Source: CAZWBR01 sp964404205
GTDB taxonomy: Bacteria; Bacteroidota; Bacteroidia; Bacteroidales; Prolixibacteraceae
DNA length: 64,000 nucleotides
Direction: 5' to 3'
NCBI GenBank assembly: GCA_964404205.1
Contig: CAYOJD010000004.1
Coordinates: forward strand, 1-64,000
Shown: one piece after another, positions 48,593 through 57,209 of the stretch
How the letters are laid out: every line of letters starts with the position of its first letter
How positions within the stretch are numbered: the stretch's first letter is position 1
Made by a program: the position numbers and the translations under genes
Notes under the pieces: model-generated
Database searches by the model: none
What the model was told of the DNA's origin: nothing
The model's input: only the letters and a program-made list of their open reading frames with translations

Positions 48593-48955
48593 ATGAACTT
48601 AAAAATCAAAGGGAAAGTAGTAGAAATGCTTCCGGTGCAAACCGGCACAAGCCCCCGCGGCGAATGGAAAAAACAAGAAATCGTTATCGAAACCAGCGAA
48701 GATCAATACCCCAAAAAAATCTGCTTCACCATTTTCAATAAGCTCGAACTGCTTAACGGAATAAGCCGAAACAGCGAAGTGGAAGTGTCGTTCAATATCG
48801 AAGGACGCGAATACAACGGGAAATGGTTCCACAACATCAACGCCTACCGTATCGATGCCCTTGCCCAAAACGACGAAGGGGCATTACCCGCGCCTCCGCC
48901 GTTCAGCATCAACGACATGCCTGTGGCCGACGAAAAAGATGACCTGCCATTTTAA
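48593..48955 (+). CDS. DUF3127 protein with an SSB-like acidic tail
   Basis: A 120-residue protein that is almost all DUF3127 (MNLKIKGKVVEMLPVQTG, KKICFTIFNKLELL, VEVSFNIEGREYNGKWFHNINAYRI), a small beta-rich domain with the look of an OB fold. The tail is Pro-rich, then acidic, ending DEKDDLPF. Single-stranded DNA-binding proteins end in DDDIPF, the docking tip for repair and replication partners, so this protein may bind nucleic acid and recruit the same partners. That is inference; the family has no known function. Terminator follows directly. Confidence 0.88.
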   Translation: MNLKIKGKVVEMLPVQTGTSPRGEWKKQEIVIETSEDQYPKKICFTIFNKLELLNGISRNSEVEVSFNIEGREYNGKWFHNINAYRIDALAQNDEGALPAPPPFSINDMPVADEKDDLPF

Positions 48956-48970
48956 TCTGTCGAATCGCAT

Positions 48971-49012
48971 AAAAACAAAAAAGAGCCCCGAAAGAGGCTC
49001 TTTTTTGTTTTT
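48971..49012. terminator. Bidirectional terminator between the DUF3127 and Lrp genes
   Basis: AAAAACAAAAAAGAGCC pairs with GGCTCTTTTTTGTTTTT over 17 bp; it serves two convergent genes. Confidence 0.9.
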
Positions 49013-49023
49013 ATGAAATACCG

Positions 49024-49524
49024 TTACTTAATCGGTATCTGGCGTTTGAAATCCTGCTCCAGCGAGATAAAAGTCTCCGTTCGGGCAATGCCGTCGATAG
49101 CCTGTAAATCGGTATCAATTATCTTCATCAGGTGTTTATTGGTCTTGGTCTGTATCTTGATAAAGATAGCATATTGACCAGTGGTGTGGTGACACTCTAC
49201 CACTTCAGGAATTTCTTTCAACTGTTTCAACACCTTACGGTCGAAACTGGTCTTTTCGAGATAGATCCCCATATAAGCTGTGGTATTGTAGCCCAGCTTT
49301 TGCGGACTAACAATAAATTCGGAGCCGGTAACCACGCCCAGCGATATCAGCCGTTGCACCCGCTGGTGGATTGCAGCCCCCGATACCCCGCACTCGCGGG
49401 CCACTTCCAAAAATGGCACCCTTGCATTGTTGGTTATCAATTTTAATATCTTCCGATCAAGATCATCAATCTGAACGGTTTGCTCTTTAAAGTCTTCTTC
49501 AAATTCCAAATTATTCTTTTTCAC
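49024..49524 (-). CDS. Lrp/AsnC-family transcriptional regulator
   Basis: Controls amino-acid related genes in response to an amino acid or keto acid. The 166-residue protein has a winged HTH (about 20-75, DLDRKILKLITNNARVPFLEVARECGVSGAAIHQRVQRL) and a C-terminal RAM ligand domain (about 90-160). The 20-residue N-terminal extension is acidic. The start is GTG; stops lie just upstream in frame. It is monocistronic with a possible -7 element at 49563-49570. The ligand cannot be told from sequence. Confidence 0.92.
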   Translation of the reverse strand: MKKNNLEFEEDFKEQTVQIDDLDRKILKLITNNARVPFLEVARECGVSGAAIHQRVQRLISLGVVTGSEFIVSPQKLGYNTTAYMGIYLEKTSFDRKVLKQLKEIPEVVECHHTTGQYAIFIKIQTKTNKHLMKIIDTDLQAIDGIARTETFISLEQDFKRQIPIK

Positions 49525-49562
49525 AACGCTTTCAATTTGTTATCAAATCGCGAAATATTTTA

Positions 49563-49570
49563 CAAAATTA
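49563..49570 (-). promoter_or_regulatory. -7 element (TAATTTTG) for the Lrp gene
   Basis: Perfect TAnnTTTG on the minus strand, 38 bases before the GTG start; no clear -33. Confidence 0.4.
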
Positions 49571-49675
49571 TAACTTTTTCTGAAATACAGAATGGCGCAC
49601 TCATTTTTTAAAGCTGTTTAACAATAGGTTTGAACCAAACGACCAAATCAATGGCCAACCCAATATGCCAAAGGG

Positions 49676-50902
49676 TTATCTTCGCCAATCGGCTCCCGAC
49701 GGGTTTTGAAAAACACGCAAATCGAATTCCGGTAAAATAGCAATGATATGGTCGACAATATCGGCCTGTATGGCTTCGTAGCGCACCGAATCCTGCTCCG
49801 TGCTGAAAACAATATATTCGAGCGGCAACCCGCGCTCGGTAGACTGCAAATAACGGACAATCATCGTCATATCATTATGGGTCTTGGGATGTATCCGCAA
49901 ATAGGCCTCCACATACTGACGAAAGAGCGAAATATTGGTTGGGTTGGGCAACAGCGATGCCTTCCAGTCGGGGAAGCTGGGAAATTGGCTTTGAACCATC
50001 GTATGATAGGTTTTGATAACCGGCAATTCCGAAATACGGTCCATAAAAGCCTCATCGCTAAACTTCACATAACTCATATCAATAAACACAGAACGTTGTA
50101 TTCTTCGCCCGCCCGATTCCTGCATCCCAATCCAGTTGGTTACCGGTTCGGTTACCAGCGAATAAGTAGGGATTGTGGTAATGGTCTTGTCCCAGTTTTG
50201 CACTTTCACAGTCGTGAGCGATATATCCTCAACGGTTCCGTCGACATTAAATTTCTGAACGGTAATCCAATCACCCGGCTTAATCATCTTATTGGCAGCC
50301 AACTGTATACTGGCAACCAATCCAAGAATAGGATCGCGGAAGACCAACATCAGCACGGCCGCCATAGCCCCAAGGCCGGTAAAGAGCTTCGAAGGGTTTT
50401 GCCCTACCAATACCGATACCACCAGAATAGCTCCGATAAAATATATCAGAATTTTAATCAACTGAAGATACCCCTTAATCGGCCTTTCGGCAGCAAACGA
50501 ATAGGTGTTGTAAATATCTTGCGAAGCATCCAGAAAACGGCTGATGGCCGTAATTACCGCCAGCATAAGATAGATTTTGGCCACTCCGCGAATGGCAGCC
50601 GGCAACCACGACAAATCGTCGACACCAAAGCCGGCCGCACTGTAAATCAGGATTGCCGGGACAACATGGGCCAACACGTGAAAAACTTTATGCTGAAACA
50701 ACACATCGTCCCACTGCCCTTTTGTGTGGGCAATCAAATGGCCGATAATCCGTACAAAAACATTGCGCAACAGATAAAACAGCAACAGTGCCGCCACGCC
50801 CATCGCCACAAACGCACCCAGCGCAGCCGTGTAAACAGCCAGTTTGGGATAAAAATTATACCCCAGAAACAACTCCTTCAAATAATCATAAAGTATACCC
50901 AT
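49676..50902 (-). CDS. ybdG: MscS-family mechanosensitive channel, YbdG-like
   Basis: Inner-membrane channel that opens under membrane tension and releases solutes on osmotic downshock. The 408-residue protein has five membrane helices (about 20-190), the pore helix with GLGAMAAVLMLVFRDPILGLVASIQL, and the MscS beta domain with PGDWITVQKFNVDGTVEDISLTTVKVQNWDKTITTIP. The GWIGMQESGGRRIQR-type insertion and overall length match the YbdG miniconductance group rather than the short MscS form. It is a single gene, divergent from the M64 peptidase. In YbdG the channel activity is small; a sensory role has been proposed. Confidence 0.9.
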   Translation of the reverse strand: MGILYDYLKELFLGYNFYPKLAVYTAALGAFVAMGVAALLLFYLLRNVFVRIIGHLIAHTKGQWDDVLFQHKVFHVLAHVVPAILIYSAAGFGVDDLSWLPAAIRGVAKIYLMLAVITAISRFLDASQDIYNTYSFAAERPIKGYLQLIKILIYFIGAILVVSVLVGQNPSKLFTGLGAMAAVLMLVFRDPILGLVASIQLAANKMIKPGDWITVQKFNVDGTVEDISLTTVKVQNWDKTITTIPTYSLVTEPVTNWIGMQESGGRRIQRSVFIDMSYVKFSDEAFMDRISELPVIKTYHTMVQSQFPSFPDWKASLLPNPTNISLFRQYVEAYLRIHPKTHNDMTMIVRYLQSTERGLPLEYIVFSTEQDSVRYEAIQADIVDHIIAILPEFDLRVFQNPSGADWRR

Positions 50903-50930
50903 TGTCGTTCACTTATTATTCGATTTCTTT

Positions 50931-50938
50931 TATATTTG
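50931..50938 (+). promoter_or_regulatory. -7 element (TATATTTG) for the M64 peptidase gene
   Basis: Perfect TAnnTTTG in the divergent region; start codon 38 bases on. The -33 element is not clear. Confidence 0.45.
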
Positions 50939-50976
50939 AATGCTTTTGCAAAATTAAGTAAAGGAGAGTGAATACC

Positions 50977-52254
50977 ATGAGAAAATTTTTGGCCATCATC
51001 ATCTTATTTTTAGGTTGGGGAACTGTAAAGGGTGCAGTCAACTTCGATCAATATTTTAACGAAGGGGTATTTCGCTTCGATTGTTACCTGACGGGAAACT
51101 CAACCGTTACGACCGTTCTCCCCGCAGCAATGAAATTTGAACCGGTTTGGGGCGGGTCGCGCACCAATCTGGCCGATGCCCAACACTACGGCACTTTCCG
51201 TTTCAGGGTGTTCAATGTAGCCGACGAAGCGTTGATCTATTCGAAAGGCTTCGCCCCCATCTTTCAGGAGTGGCAAACCACAGCCGAAGCCAAAAGCATT
51301 TCGAAAGCCTTCTATCAGGTTATCCGGTTTCCGTTTCCGAAGCAAGCGGTCCGACTGGTTATCGAACGACGCAAATTCGATGGCGAGTTCGATGCCATCT
51401 ACACCACCACCATCAACCCGTCGAACTATTTTATTGTTCGCGAAAAACCCGTACCGGTCGACGTGGAGAACATTCTTCTGTCGGGTACTCCCGATAAAAA
51501 AATCGATATTGCCTTTCTGGCCGAGGGCTATAAAGCATCGGAGATGGACAAATTTGTGAAAGATATCCGCCGCCTGACCGACTCGCTCTTCGCCGTGAAG
51601 CCTTTCTCCGAGATGAAGGAATATTTTAATCTCTATGCGGTAAAAAGCCCTTCGGTCGACTCGGGAACCGATATCCCGGGCGATGGCGTTTATGCCAATA
51701 CCGCCTTTAACAGTTCGTTTTACACCTTCGACATTTCGAGATACCTCACCAGTTCTGACATGAAAAGCATCCACGATCAGGCTGCGTCGGTCCCTTACGA
51801 TCAGCTATATGTGCTGGTCAACTCGACCCGGTATGGCGGTGGCGGATTTTACAACTTCCTGAATTTAACCACTGTCGACCATGCCCTCTCGCCTAAAGTG
51901 TTTATCCACGAATTTGGTCACGGCTTTGCCGGTTTGGGCGACGAATATTACAACTCGGAGGTGGCTTACGAAAATTATTACAACCTCGAAGTGGAGCCCT
52001 GGGAGCCCAACCTCACCACTCTGGTCAACTTTGCTTCGAAATGGAAAGATTTGGTCGACAAAAGTACACCGATGCCTACCCCTCGCACAGCCGACTATAC
52101 CGGTAAAGTTGGGGTTTTCGAAGGCGGCGGTTATATGACCAAAGGAATTTACAGCCCTGCCGAAGATTGCCGGATGAAGTCGAATGCCCCGCAGGATTTC
52201 TGTCCGGTATGCCAGCGCGCCATTCGCGAAACCATTTTACTGAATACCAAATAG
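50977..52254 (+). CDS. M64-family (IgA-peptidase-like) secreted metallopeptidase
   Basis: Secreted zinc peptidase of family M64, named after the Clostridium ramosum IgA peptidase. The 425-residue protein has a signal peptide (1-20), an N-terminal beta domain (about 22-155) and the peptidase domain with the zinc motif FIHEFGHGFAGLGDEYY (HEFGH, third ligand Asp/Glu in GDEY), plus the Cys-rich end EDCRMKSNAPQDFCPVCQRAI. ATG at 50977 is preceded by AAGGAG at 10 bases, better than the in-frame GTG at 50968 that directly abuts that sequence. Most environmental members have no known target; IgA cleavage should not be assumed. Confidence 0.93.
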   Translation: MRKFLAIIILFLGWGTVKGAVNFDQYFNEGVFRFDCYLTGNSTVTTVLPAAMKFEPVWGGSRTNLADAQHYGTFRFRVFNVADEALIYSKGFAPIFQEWQTTAEAKSISKAFYQVIRFPFPKQAVRLVIERRKFDGEFDAIYTTTINPSNYFIVREKPVPVDVENILLSGTPDKKIDIAFLAEGYKASEMDKFVKDIRRLTDSLFAVKPFSEMKEYFNLYAVKSPSVDSGTDIPGDGVYANTAFNSSFYTFDISRYLTSSDMKSIHDQAASVPYDQLYVLVNSTRYGGGGFYNFLNLTTVDHALSPKVFIHEFGHGFAGLGDEYYNSEVAYENYYNLEVEPWEPNLTTLVNFASKWKDLVDKSTPMPTPRTADYTGKVGVFEGGGYMTKGIYSPAEDCRMKSNAPQDFCPVCQRAIRETILLNTK

Positions 52255-52287
52255 CCGTTTAAAACCGGTTTAAAGCCTGTTTACCAT

Positions 52288-52323
52288 CCAACTCTTCAGT
52301 TGGACAGGGTCGCTATACCCTGT
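52288..52323. repeat. REP-like pair of adjacent hairpins
   Basis: CCAACT-CTTC-AGTTGG (52288-52303) is followed without a gap by ACAGGGT-CGCTAT-ACCCTGT (52304-52323). Two abutting small palindromes are typical of REP/RAYT-type interspersed elements. Only one copy is in the window. Confidence 0.5.
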
Positions 52324-52896
52324 TGCCATCCGGCTCTCCATTGCATCAACGATGCTTAAAAACCGGGTTTTCGCAATACCTTAGTAAATATTTGTGTATT
52401 GCATCTATATTATTACTGTGTCCTTTACTAAAATAAGTATGCAGTTTGAAAATGGTTTACCGGAATAGGTATATGCTGTGCGTACAACATGCGGGGAGCG
52501 AATGAACAAGCGGGAAAAAAGTTGAAAAAAATTTCAGCGATAAAATCACTGATTACCAATACTTAAAGGCTATGTTGTAAAAAAAGTTGAAAAAAAACCT
52601 CCTTTTTTTGGTAACAAATTACTGGTCATTCCTATTAATAGATGAATTTACTTTATTAAAGATGACAAGGGATATAGTTTTAAACAGCGAATCGTTATTA
52701 TTACTCTGTGCTTTACCTAGTTGTACTCTATTTGCATCGGATGCGAATTTGCTTAACCCGAAAATTACAAACATAACCGGTAGCTGCATGAACCGCAATT
52801 TATTGCTGCGGGCTTGGTAGCACCGGGCGATTCGAAACCCATCATTTGAGCATTAGTTAATTCAATTAGTTTTACATTTTAAATTTTCAGTGAGAG

Positions 52897-52926
52897 AAAA
52901 AGCCTCTGTAACGGAGGCTTTTTTTA
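52897..52926. terminator. Terminator beyond the NarL-type regulator gene
   Basis: AAAAAGCCTC and GAGGCTTTTT pair around a seven-base loop, with T-runs both ways. It lies about 135 bases past the response regulator stop and could also end a plus-strand transcript. Confidence 0.75.
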
Positions 52927-53061
52927 TGGTCTTTAAGATTGACCTGTCGGGGATTTGTACCGATTGTCGTGAAAAGGGGATAAATGGACCAATGTTTTAG
53001 TTGAGCGAAATGTGACAGTCTGACCGGTCAACTTTATTTAAGATGGTGAACGCGAAACCAT

Positions 53062-53673
53062 TTATACCAATTTTTGTTCGAGCGCCATGCGAACCAGTAA
53101 AGCGGTATTTTTTGCACCGAGCTTAAACAACAAATTTTTGCGATAGCTGTTTATGGTCTCAACACCCAAAAACAGTCTTTGGGCAATTTCGGCATTGGTT
53201 AACCCATCGACAATTAAACGCAGTAGTTCTGTTTCGCGCGGAGTAAGAAAGATATGCTTGTCAGACTGCCGTTTAAGAAAAAGATCAACCTCGTGGCAAA
53301 GAAATATTTCGCCGGCAGCAACCCGTTCAATTCCCTCCACAATCTCCTCGGGCATTGCATTCTTCAGCAAATAACCTTTAGCCCCGTTGTCGAGCATTTT
53401 CTTTACAATGGTAAATTCGCTAAAACTGGTAAGGGCTATCACATGAATGTTTGGCCAACGTTGACAAACTTCTTTACATAGATCGACACCGTTACTATCG
53501 GGCAGATTGATATCGAGCAGCAATACGTCGGGCCGCGAAAACCCCAGCATGCTGATACAGCCTTTTCCGCTCCCCGTGGCATCGATAACAGTTGCCTTTC
53601 CGGTTGCATCAATCAGTTTCTTTAATCCTTCAATCAGTAAAGGATGGTCGTCGACAATGGCAACTTTAATCAT
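53062..53673 (-). CDS. NarL/LuxR-type response regulator
   Basis: DNA-binding response regulator paired with the kinase gene just upstream. The 203-residue protein has a receiver (1-~120; acidic pair Asp8/Asp9, phospho-acceptor Asp54 in LLLDINLPDSNG, Lys in GYLLKNA) and a LuxR-type HTH (about 138-190, LTPRETELLRLIVDGLTNAEIAQRLFLG). Its ATG overlaps the kinase stop by four bases (ATGA). A likely target is the divergent envelope operon at 55876, by position only. Confidence 0.94.
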   Translation of the reverse strand: MIKVAIVDDHPLLIEGLKKLIDATGKATVIDATGSGKGCISMLGFSRPDVLLLDINLPDSNGVDLCKEVCQRWPNIHVIALTSFSEFTIVKKMLDNGAKGYLLKNAMPEEIVEGIERVAAGEIFLCHEVDLFLKRQSDKHIFLTPRETELLRLIVDGLTNAEIAQRLFLGVETINSYRKNLLFKLGAKNTALLVRMALEQKLV

Positions 53674-55613
53674 AGCAGGCTATTTTTAACATTCAGGTCG
53701 ACATGGGCTTCGGTTCCGTTTCCGGGCGAAGAGAGCAAATCAAATTTTCCGCCAAGCGATTCAATGCGACTGCGTACGCTGTTAAGCCCGGTAGTTGCGG
53801 TCAATTTTACCTTTCCGGGCTCGAAACCGATGCCATTGTCTTGTACCACCATACTGATGCGGCAGCCTTCGTCGATAAGCTGCACGTTTATCTGGCTGGC
53901 AGCCGAATGTTTAATGGCATTGTTCACCAATTCCTGAACGGTGCGAAACAGTGCTATTTCCATCTTTTCAGGGTGCCGCTGATCGTTTCCGTAGTAATGA
54001 AATTTTACGTGATCGATTCCCTGGCAGAAATCGGATATCGCAGCTTTCAGTCCGTAACGCATTAACGATTCAGGCATTAAATTGCGGGCAATACGTCGCA
54101 ATTCGCCAATGGAGCCATCGAGAAGGTCGAGTGCATGGTGAAATGCCGTGACATCGGCTTCCGGTAAAATAATATTTCCTCTCATATGATTAAGTTTTAA
54201 TTTTACAACCGATAACATGCCCCCCAATCCGTCATGCAGGTCGCGGGCCAGACGGCTACGTTCGGCTGTTTCGCCATCTAAAACCGCTTGTGTGGCAATC
54301 AATTGTTTTTCCTGCTCCAAATGGGCCACTTTTTGCTCGGCCATCTTTTTCTTTTGCAAGGCGCTCTTGTACTTCTGATAAAGGAACAGCAGAAACAAAA
54401 CCAGGCTTAACCCGCTCACCATCGTGATAATTCCGTACAAACGCTTCTCTTCTTCGAGGGCGGCAATGCGCATCTCTTTTTTTTCGGTTTCATATTTCAC
54501 CTCCATCTCCGAGAGCGACGACTGGTACGAATGTGTGGCACGCTCGTCGATAATATCCCGGTATTTTTCCATATACCCGATTGCTTTATCGGCCTGGCCA
54601 TTTCGGATACTCGTCCATACCAGATTTCCCATAATATTGCCGTTGATATCTGCATCGGTCGAATCGGTCTGGTACGATTGCAACGCATATTTCTCGGCCA
54701 GATCGTTTTTCCCAAATTTCAGATAAACGTTCGACATCATACACAGAGCCCCTGAGATATCGCGAGGCAAACCAGACTGTCGGGACAGGTGAAGTGCCTT
54801 TTGGGCCCACTCCTCAGCCGTTTTAAAATCGGGCGACGGCATCTTATAGTAAATCATGGCCATTCCCTGGGTAGCAATCGATTCGTAATCGGTGTTACCT
54901 GACTCGCGAAACAATTCGATTGCCAACTTTTCGTACTCGATGGCTTTGTCCCAGTTCTCTTTCGCCAGATAAACGTCGGAAAGGCTATTGTAAGCCTGGC
55001 CAAGACTGGTCTTGTCGCCCAATTCGTTGGCCAGTTCTATTGTTTTCCAGAGGTATTTTTCGGCTTGCGGCCAGTTTTTCAGGCGACAGTAAATTCCGGA
55101 GAGGTTTGCGCAAAGAATCGTTATCCGTTGTTTGTTATTGTCGCTTTCGGCCAACGACATCGCTTCCATATAGTTGTTAATCGCTTCGGGATACTTTCCC
55201 TGGGCATTATACAGGTTTCCGAGCGACGAGATGGTCAGAGTCTTAATTTTCAGATCCTCCGAGCGAAATGCATACACTTTGGCCTGAAGCAGATATATCA
55301 ATGCACTATCCAGTTGGCTGAACATGTAATAGGCTATGCCAATATTTCGGTAGAATGTCCCGGTCATCAAGTCATCCTTGTTTTTCAAAGCCATTTCGAC
55401 ACCACCAAAAGCATAGTGTTTTGCTTTTCTCAAATCGTTGGAGGCATATCCAAGGCTGAGCTCGTTGTACAGTCGAAGCATCTCTTCAGGCGAAATTTGC
55501 TTTTGAGCAACAACCTTTTCCAGTGAATCCAGATTTTGGGCAACAAGGGGTTTTACCGCTGCAAACAGAAAGAGGGAAAAAAGAATTGGCATCAGGTTGT
55601 ATTTGATTCTCAT
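53670..55613 (-). CDS. TPR-containing NarX-type sensor histidine kinase
   Basis: Inner-membrane sensor that should phosphorylate the NarL-type regulator. The 647-residue protein has a signal peptide (1-25), periplasmic TPR repeats (about 30-350), a coiled coil, a membrane helix (about 392-412, IITMVSGLSLVLFLLFLY), a HisKA_3 domain with His460 in ARDLHDGLGGMLS, and a HATPase domain with ELVNNAIKHS, DNGIGFEPGK and TGLNSVRSRIESLGG. The stimulus is unknown. It is divergent from the OmpA-led operon across 262 bases and translationally coupled to the regulator. Confidence 0.94.
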   Translation of the reverse strand: MRIKYNLMPILFSLFLFAAVKPLVAQNLDSLEKVVAQKQISPEEMLRLYNELSLGYASNDLRKAKHYAFGGVEMALKNKDDLMTGTFYRNIGIAYYMFSQLDSALIYLLQAKVYAFRSEDLKIKTLTISSLGNLYNAQGKYPEAINNYMEAMSLAESDNNKQRITILCANLSGIYCRLKNWPQAEKYLWKTIELANELGDKTSLGQAYNSLSDVYLAKENWDKAIEYEKLAIELFRESGNTDYESIATQGMAMIYYKMPSPDFKTAEEWAQKALHLSRQSGLPRDISGALCMMSNVYLKFGKNDLAEKYALQSYQTDSTDADINGNIMGNLVWTSIRNGQADKAIGYMEKYRDIIDERATHSYQSSLSEMEVKYETEKKEMRIAALEEEKRLYGIITMVSGLSLVLFLLFLYQKYKSALQKKKMAEQKVAHLEQEKQLIATQAVLDGETAERSRLARDLHDGLGGMLSVVKLKLNHMRGNIILPEADVTAFHHALDLLDGSIGELRRIARNLMPESLMRYGLKAAISDFCQGIDHVKFHYYGNDQRHPEKMEIALFRTVQELVNNAIKHSAASQINVQLIDEGCRISMVVQDNGIGFEPGKVKLTATTGLNSVRSRIESLGGKFDLLSSPGNGTEAHVDLNVKNSLL

Positions 55614-55875
55614 TTCAACATGTTTGATTTAAATTTTACAAAGAATACCTACAAACGGTATTGTAAGGGTATGCCGGTCGATTGTATAAATTTACAAAAC
55701 CCATCTGAACTGACCATGATGCAAAAATATTTTACCACCATATCATCAAAAACCCCTTTTTGGGGGTAAAACTACAAGAAGGTGGTTTTCTACTTTCGCA
55801 GGGTCAGGCTGCATAAACAATGTTCAATCAGCCTGCCACGCTGCGAATAAGTTAAACCCTACAGAAACAACAACA

Positions 55876-57171
55876 ATGAAAAACTTAATTATCCTTTTTT
55901 TGTTTGTCGCTACCACTTTGTATAGTGGCGCAGTTGATGCACAAATCAACATTAAAGGCAAGATACAGGATCAGGTCGGCAATCGTGCCAACAGCAAAGC
56001 AGACGAAGGAATCAACAGCGGTCTTGATGCCGTCGAAAATGGGGTGAAAAGCATTTTCAAAAAGAAAGAGAAAGGAAATGAAGCACCTGCGACAAGCGAT
56101 GAACAAAAAGAAACTCCAACGGATAGCAATGTAAAACAGGAAAAGGGCAACACCGACCCTAAACTAATGGCTTATTCGAAATTCGATTTTATACCGGGTG
56201 AAAAGGTGGTATTCTTCGATGATTTCAGTCAGGATAACGTGGGCGATTTTCCAGCGCTTTGGAATACCAATGGTACCGCCGAAGTGGTTACGACCAATCT
56301 TTTCACCGGTAAGTGGATGCGTTTTAGCGGTGAAGAAGCCATCTGGACCGATGGCCTACTGAAGTTACCCGACAATTATACCATCGAATTCGATGTGATA
56401 CCCATCGAAGGCGAAGAAGGTGGTATGGGAGGATATGTATTCCGTTTGTTAAAAAGCATCAATGCCAAAGCGTACGACACTGGCTCCATCCCTGGTGCAG
56501 GCGGGTTTCAGTATATGGTAGAATATTTTGGCCGATCAAACTATCGTTGCTACACCAACGATGGTGAAGCTGCCGGCAGCGGACTTTCGGGCAGCAAGGA
56601 CGACGAAAGTTCATATCAGAAAGAAAACCAGAAATACCATATCTCAATCTGGGTACAGAAATCGCGGCTAAGGTTATACATGAACGAGACTAAACTATTC
56701 GATTTGCCCAAAGCCTTTCCGTCGGCATCCATCAAAATGGACCGGATACGTTTCGAAGAGGGAGCCGCAATGGTCTCGAATGTGCGTGTAGCAGCCGGAT
56801 TGCCCGACATGCGAAATAAATTGATAACCGAAGGTAAACTGGTTACTTATGGAATCTATTTCGATGTGAACAAAGATGTTGTTAAACCCGAATCGTACGG
56901 AACACTGAAAGAGATTGCCGCCATTTTGAACGAAGTAGCTGACGTTAAAGTAAAAATTACCGGACACACCGACTCCGATGGCGATGATGCCAACAATATG
57001 GATCTCTCAAAACGTCGCGCGGCTTCAGTAAAAGCCGAATTGGTTAAAAACTTCGGTGTTAACGGAGACCGACTCGTTACCGATGGTTTTGGAGAGAGCC
57101 AGCCAGTGGCACCCAATGATATACCGGTGAACAAAGCGCTAAACCGGAGGGTGGAATTTATCAAACTATAA
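55876..57171 (+). CDS. OmpA-family protein with a central jelly-roll domain
   Basis: A 431-residue secreted protein: signal peptide (1-22), a short repeat-free segment KIQDQVGNRANSKADEGINSG, a charged low-complexity linker (about 55-95), a concanavalin/LamG-like jelly roll (about 100-305, VVFFDDFSQDNVGDFPALW, YTIEFDVIP, YHISIWVQKSRLRLYMNE) and an OmpA peptidoglycan-binding domain (about 320-431, GIYFDVNKDVVKPESYGTL, ITGHTDSDG, NxxLSKRRAASVK). There is no N-terminal beta barrel. It should tie to peptidoglycan in the periplasm. It leads a four-gene operon. A hairpin ACCCC-TTTTTG-GGGGT (55752-55767) and a -7-like TACTTTCG (55791) lie upstream. Confidence 0.87.
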   Translation: MKNLIILFLFVATTLYSGAVDAQINIKGKIQDQVGNRANSKADEGINSGLDAVENGVKSIFKKKEKGNEAPATSDEQKETPTDSNVKQEKGNTDPKLMAYSKFDFIPGEKVVFFDDFSQDNVGDFPALWNTNGTAEVVTTNLFTGKWMRFSGEEAIWTDGLLKLPDNYTIEFDVIPIEGEEGGMGGYVFRLLKSINAKAYDTGSIPGAGGFQYMVEYFGRSNYRCYTNDGEAAGSGLSGSKDDESSYQKENQKYHISIWVQKSRLRLYMNETKLFDLPKAFPSASIKMDRIRFEEGAAMVSNVRVAAGLPDMRNKLITEGKLVTYGIYFDVNKDVVKPESYGTLKEIAAILNEVADVKVKITGHTDSDGDDANNMDLSKRRAASVKAELVKNFGVNGDRLVTDGFGESQPVAPNDIPVNKALNRRVEFIKL

Positions 57172-57209
57172 CATCTCCAAATAAATCAACCATTTAAATA
57201 CCCGAAATC

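Larger units (their letters stand above)
52255..53061. other. 807-base non-coding region with paired hairpins
   Basis: No believable gene. It holds two adjacent perfect hairpins (52288-52323), poly-A/T-rich stretches with a repeated AAAAAGTTGAAAAAAA motif (about 52514 and 52580), and a terminator at 52897-52926. A 77-codon frame at 52587-52820 lacks an ATG and is not supported. The region between about 52440 and 52926 could be a small RNA ending at that terminator, but no promoter is clear. Confidence 0.6.

Noticed and set aside
52587..52820. 77-codon open frame
   Set aside because: TTG start in an A-rich run, no family likeness and no ribosome site; the sequence is low in coding character.
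52825..52840. tRNA-like T arm (GGGCGATTCGAAACCC)
   Set aside because: No acceptor, D or anticodon arm can be placed around it.
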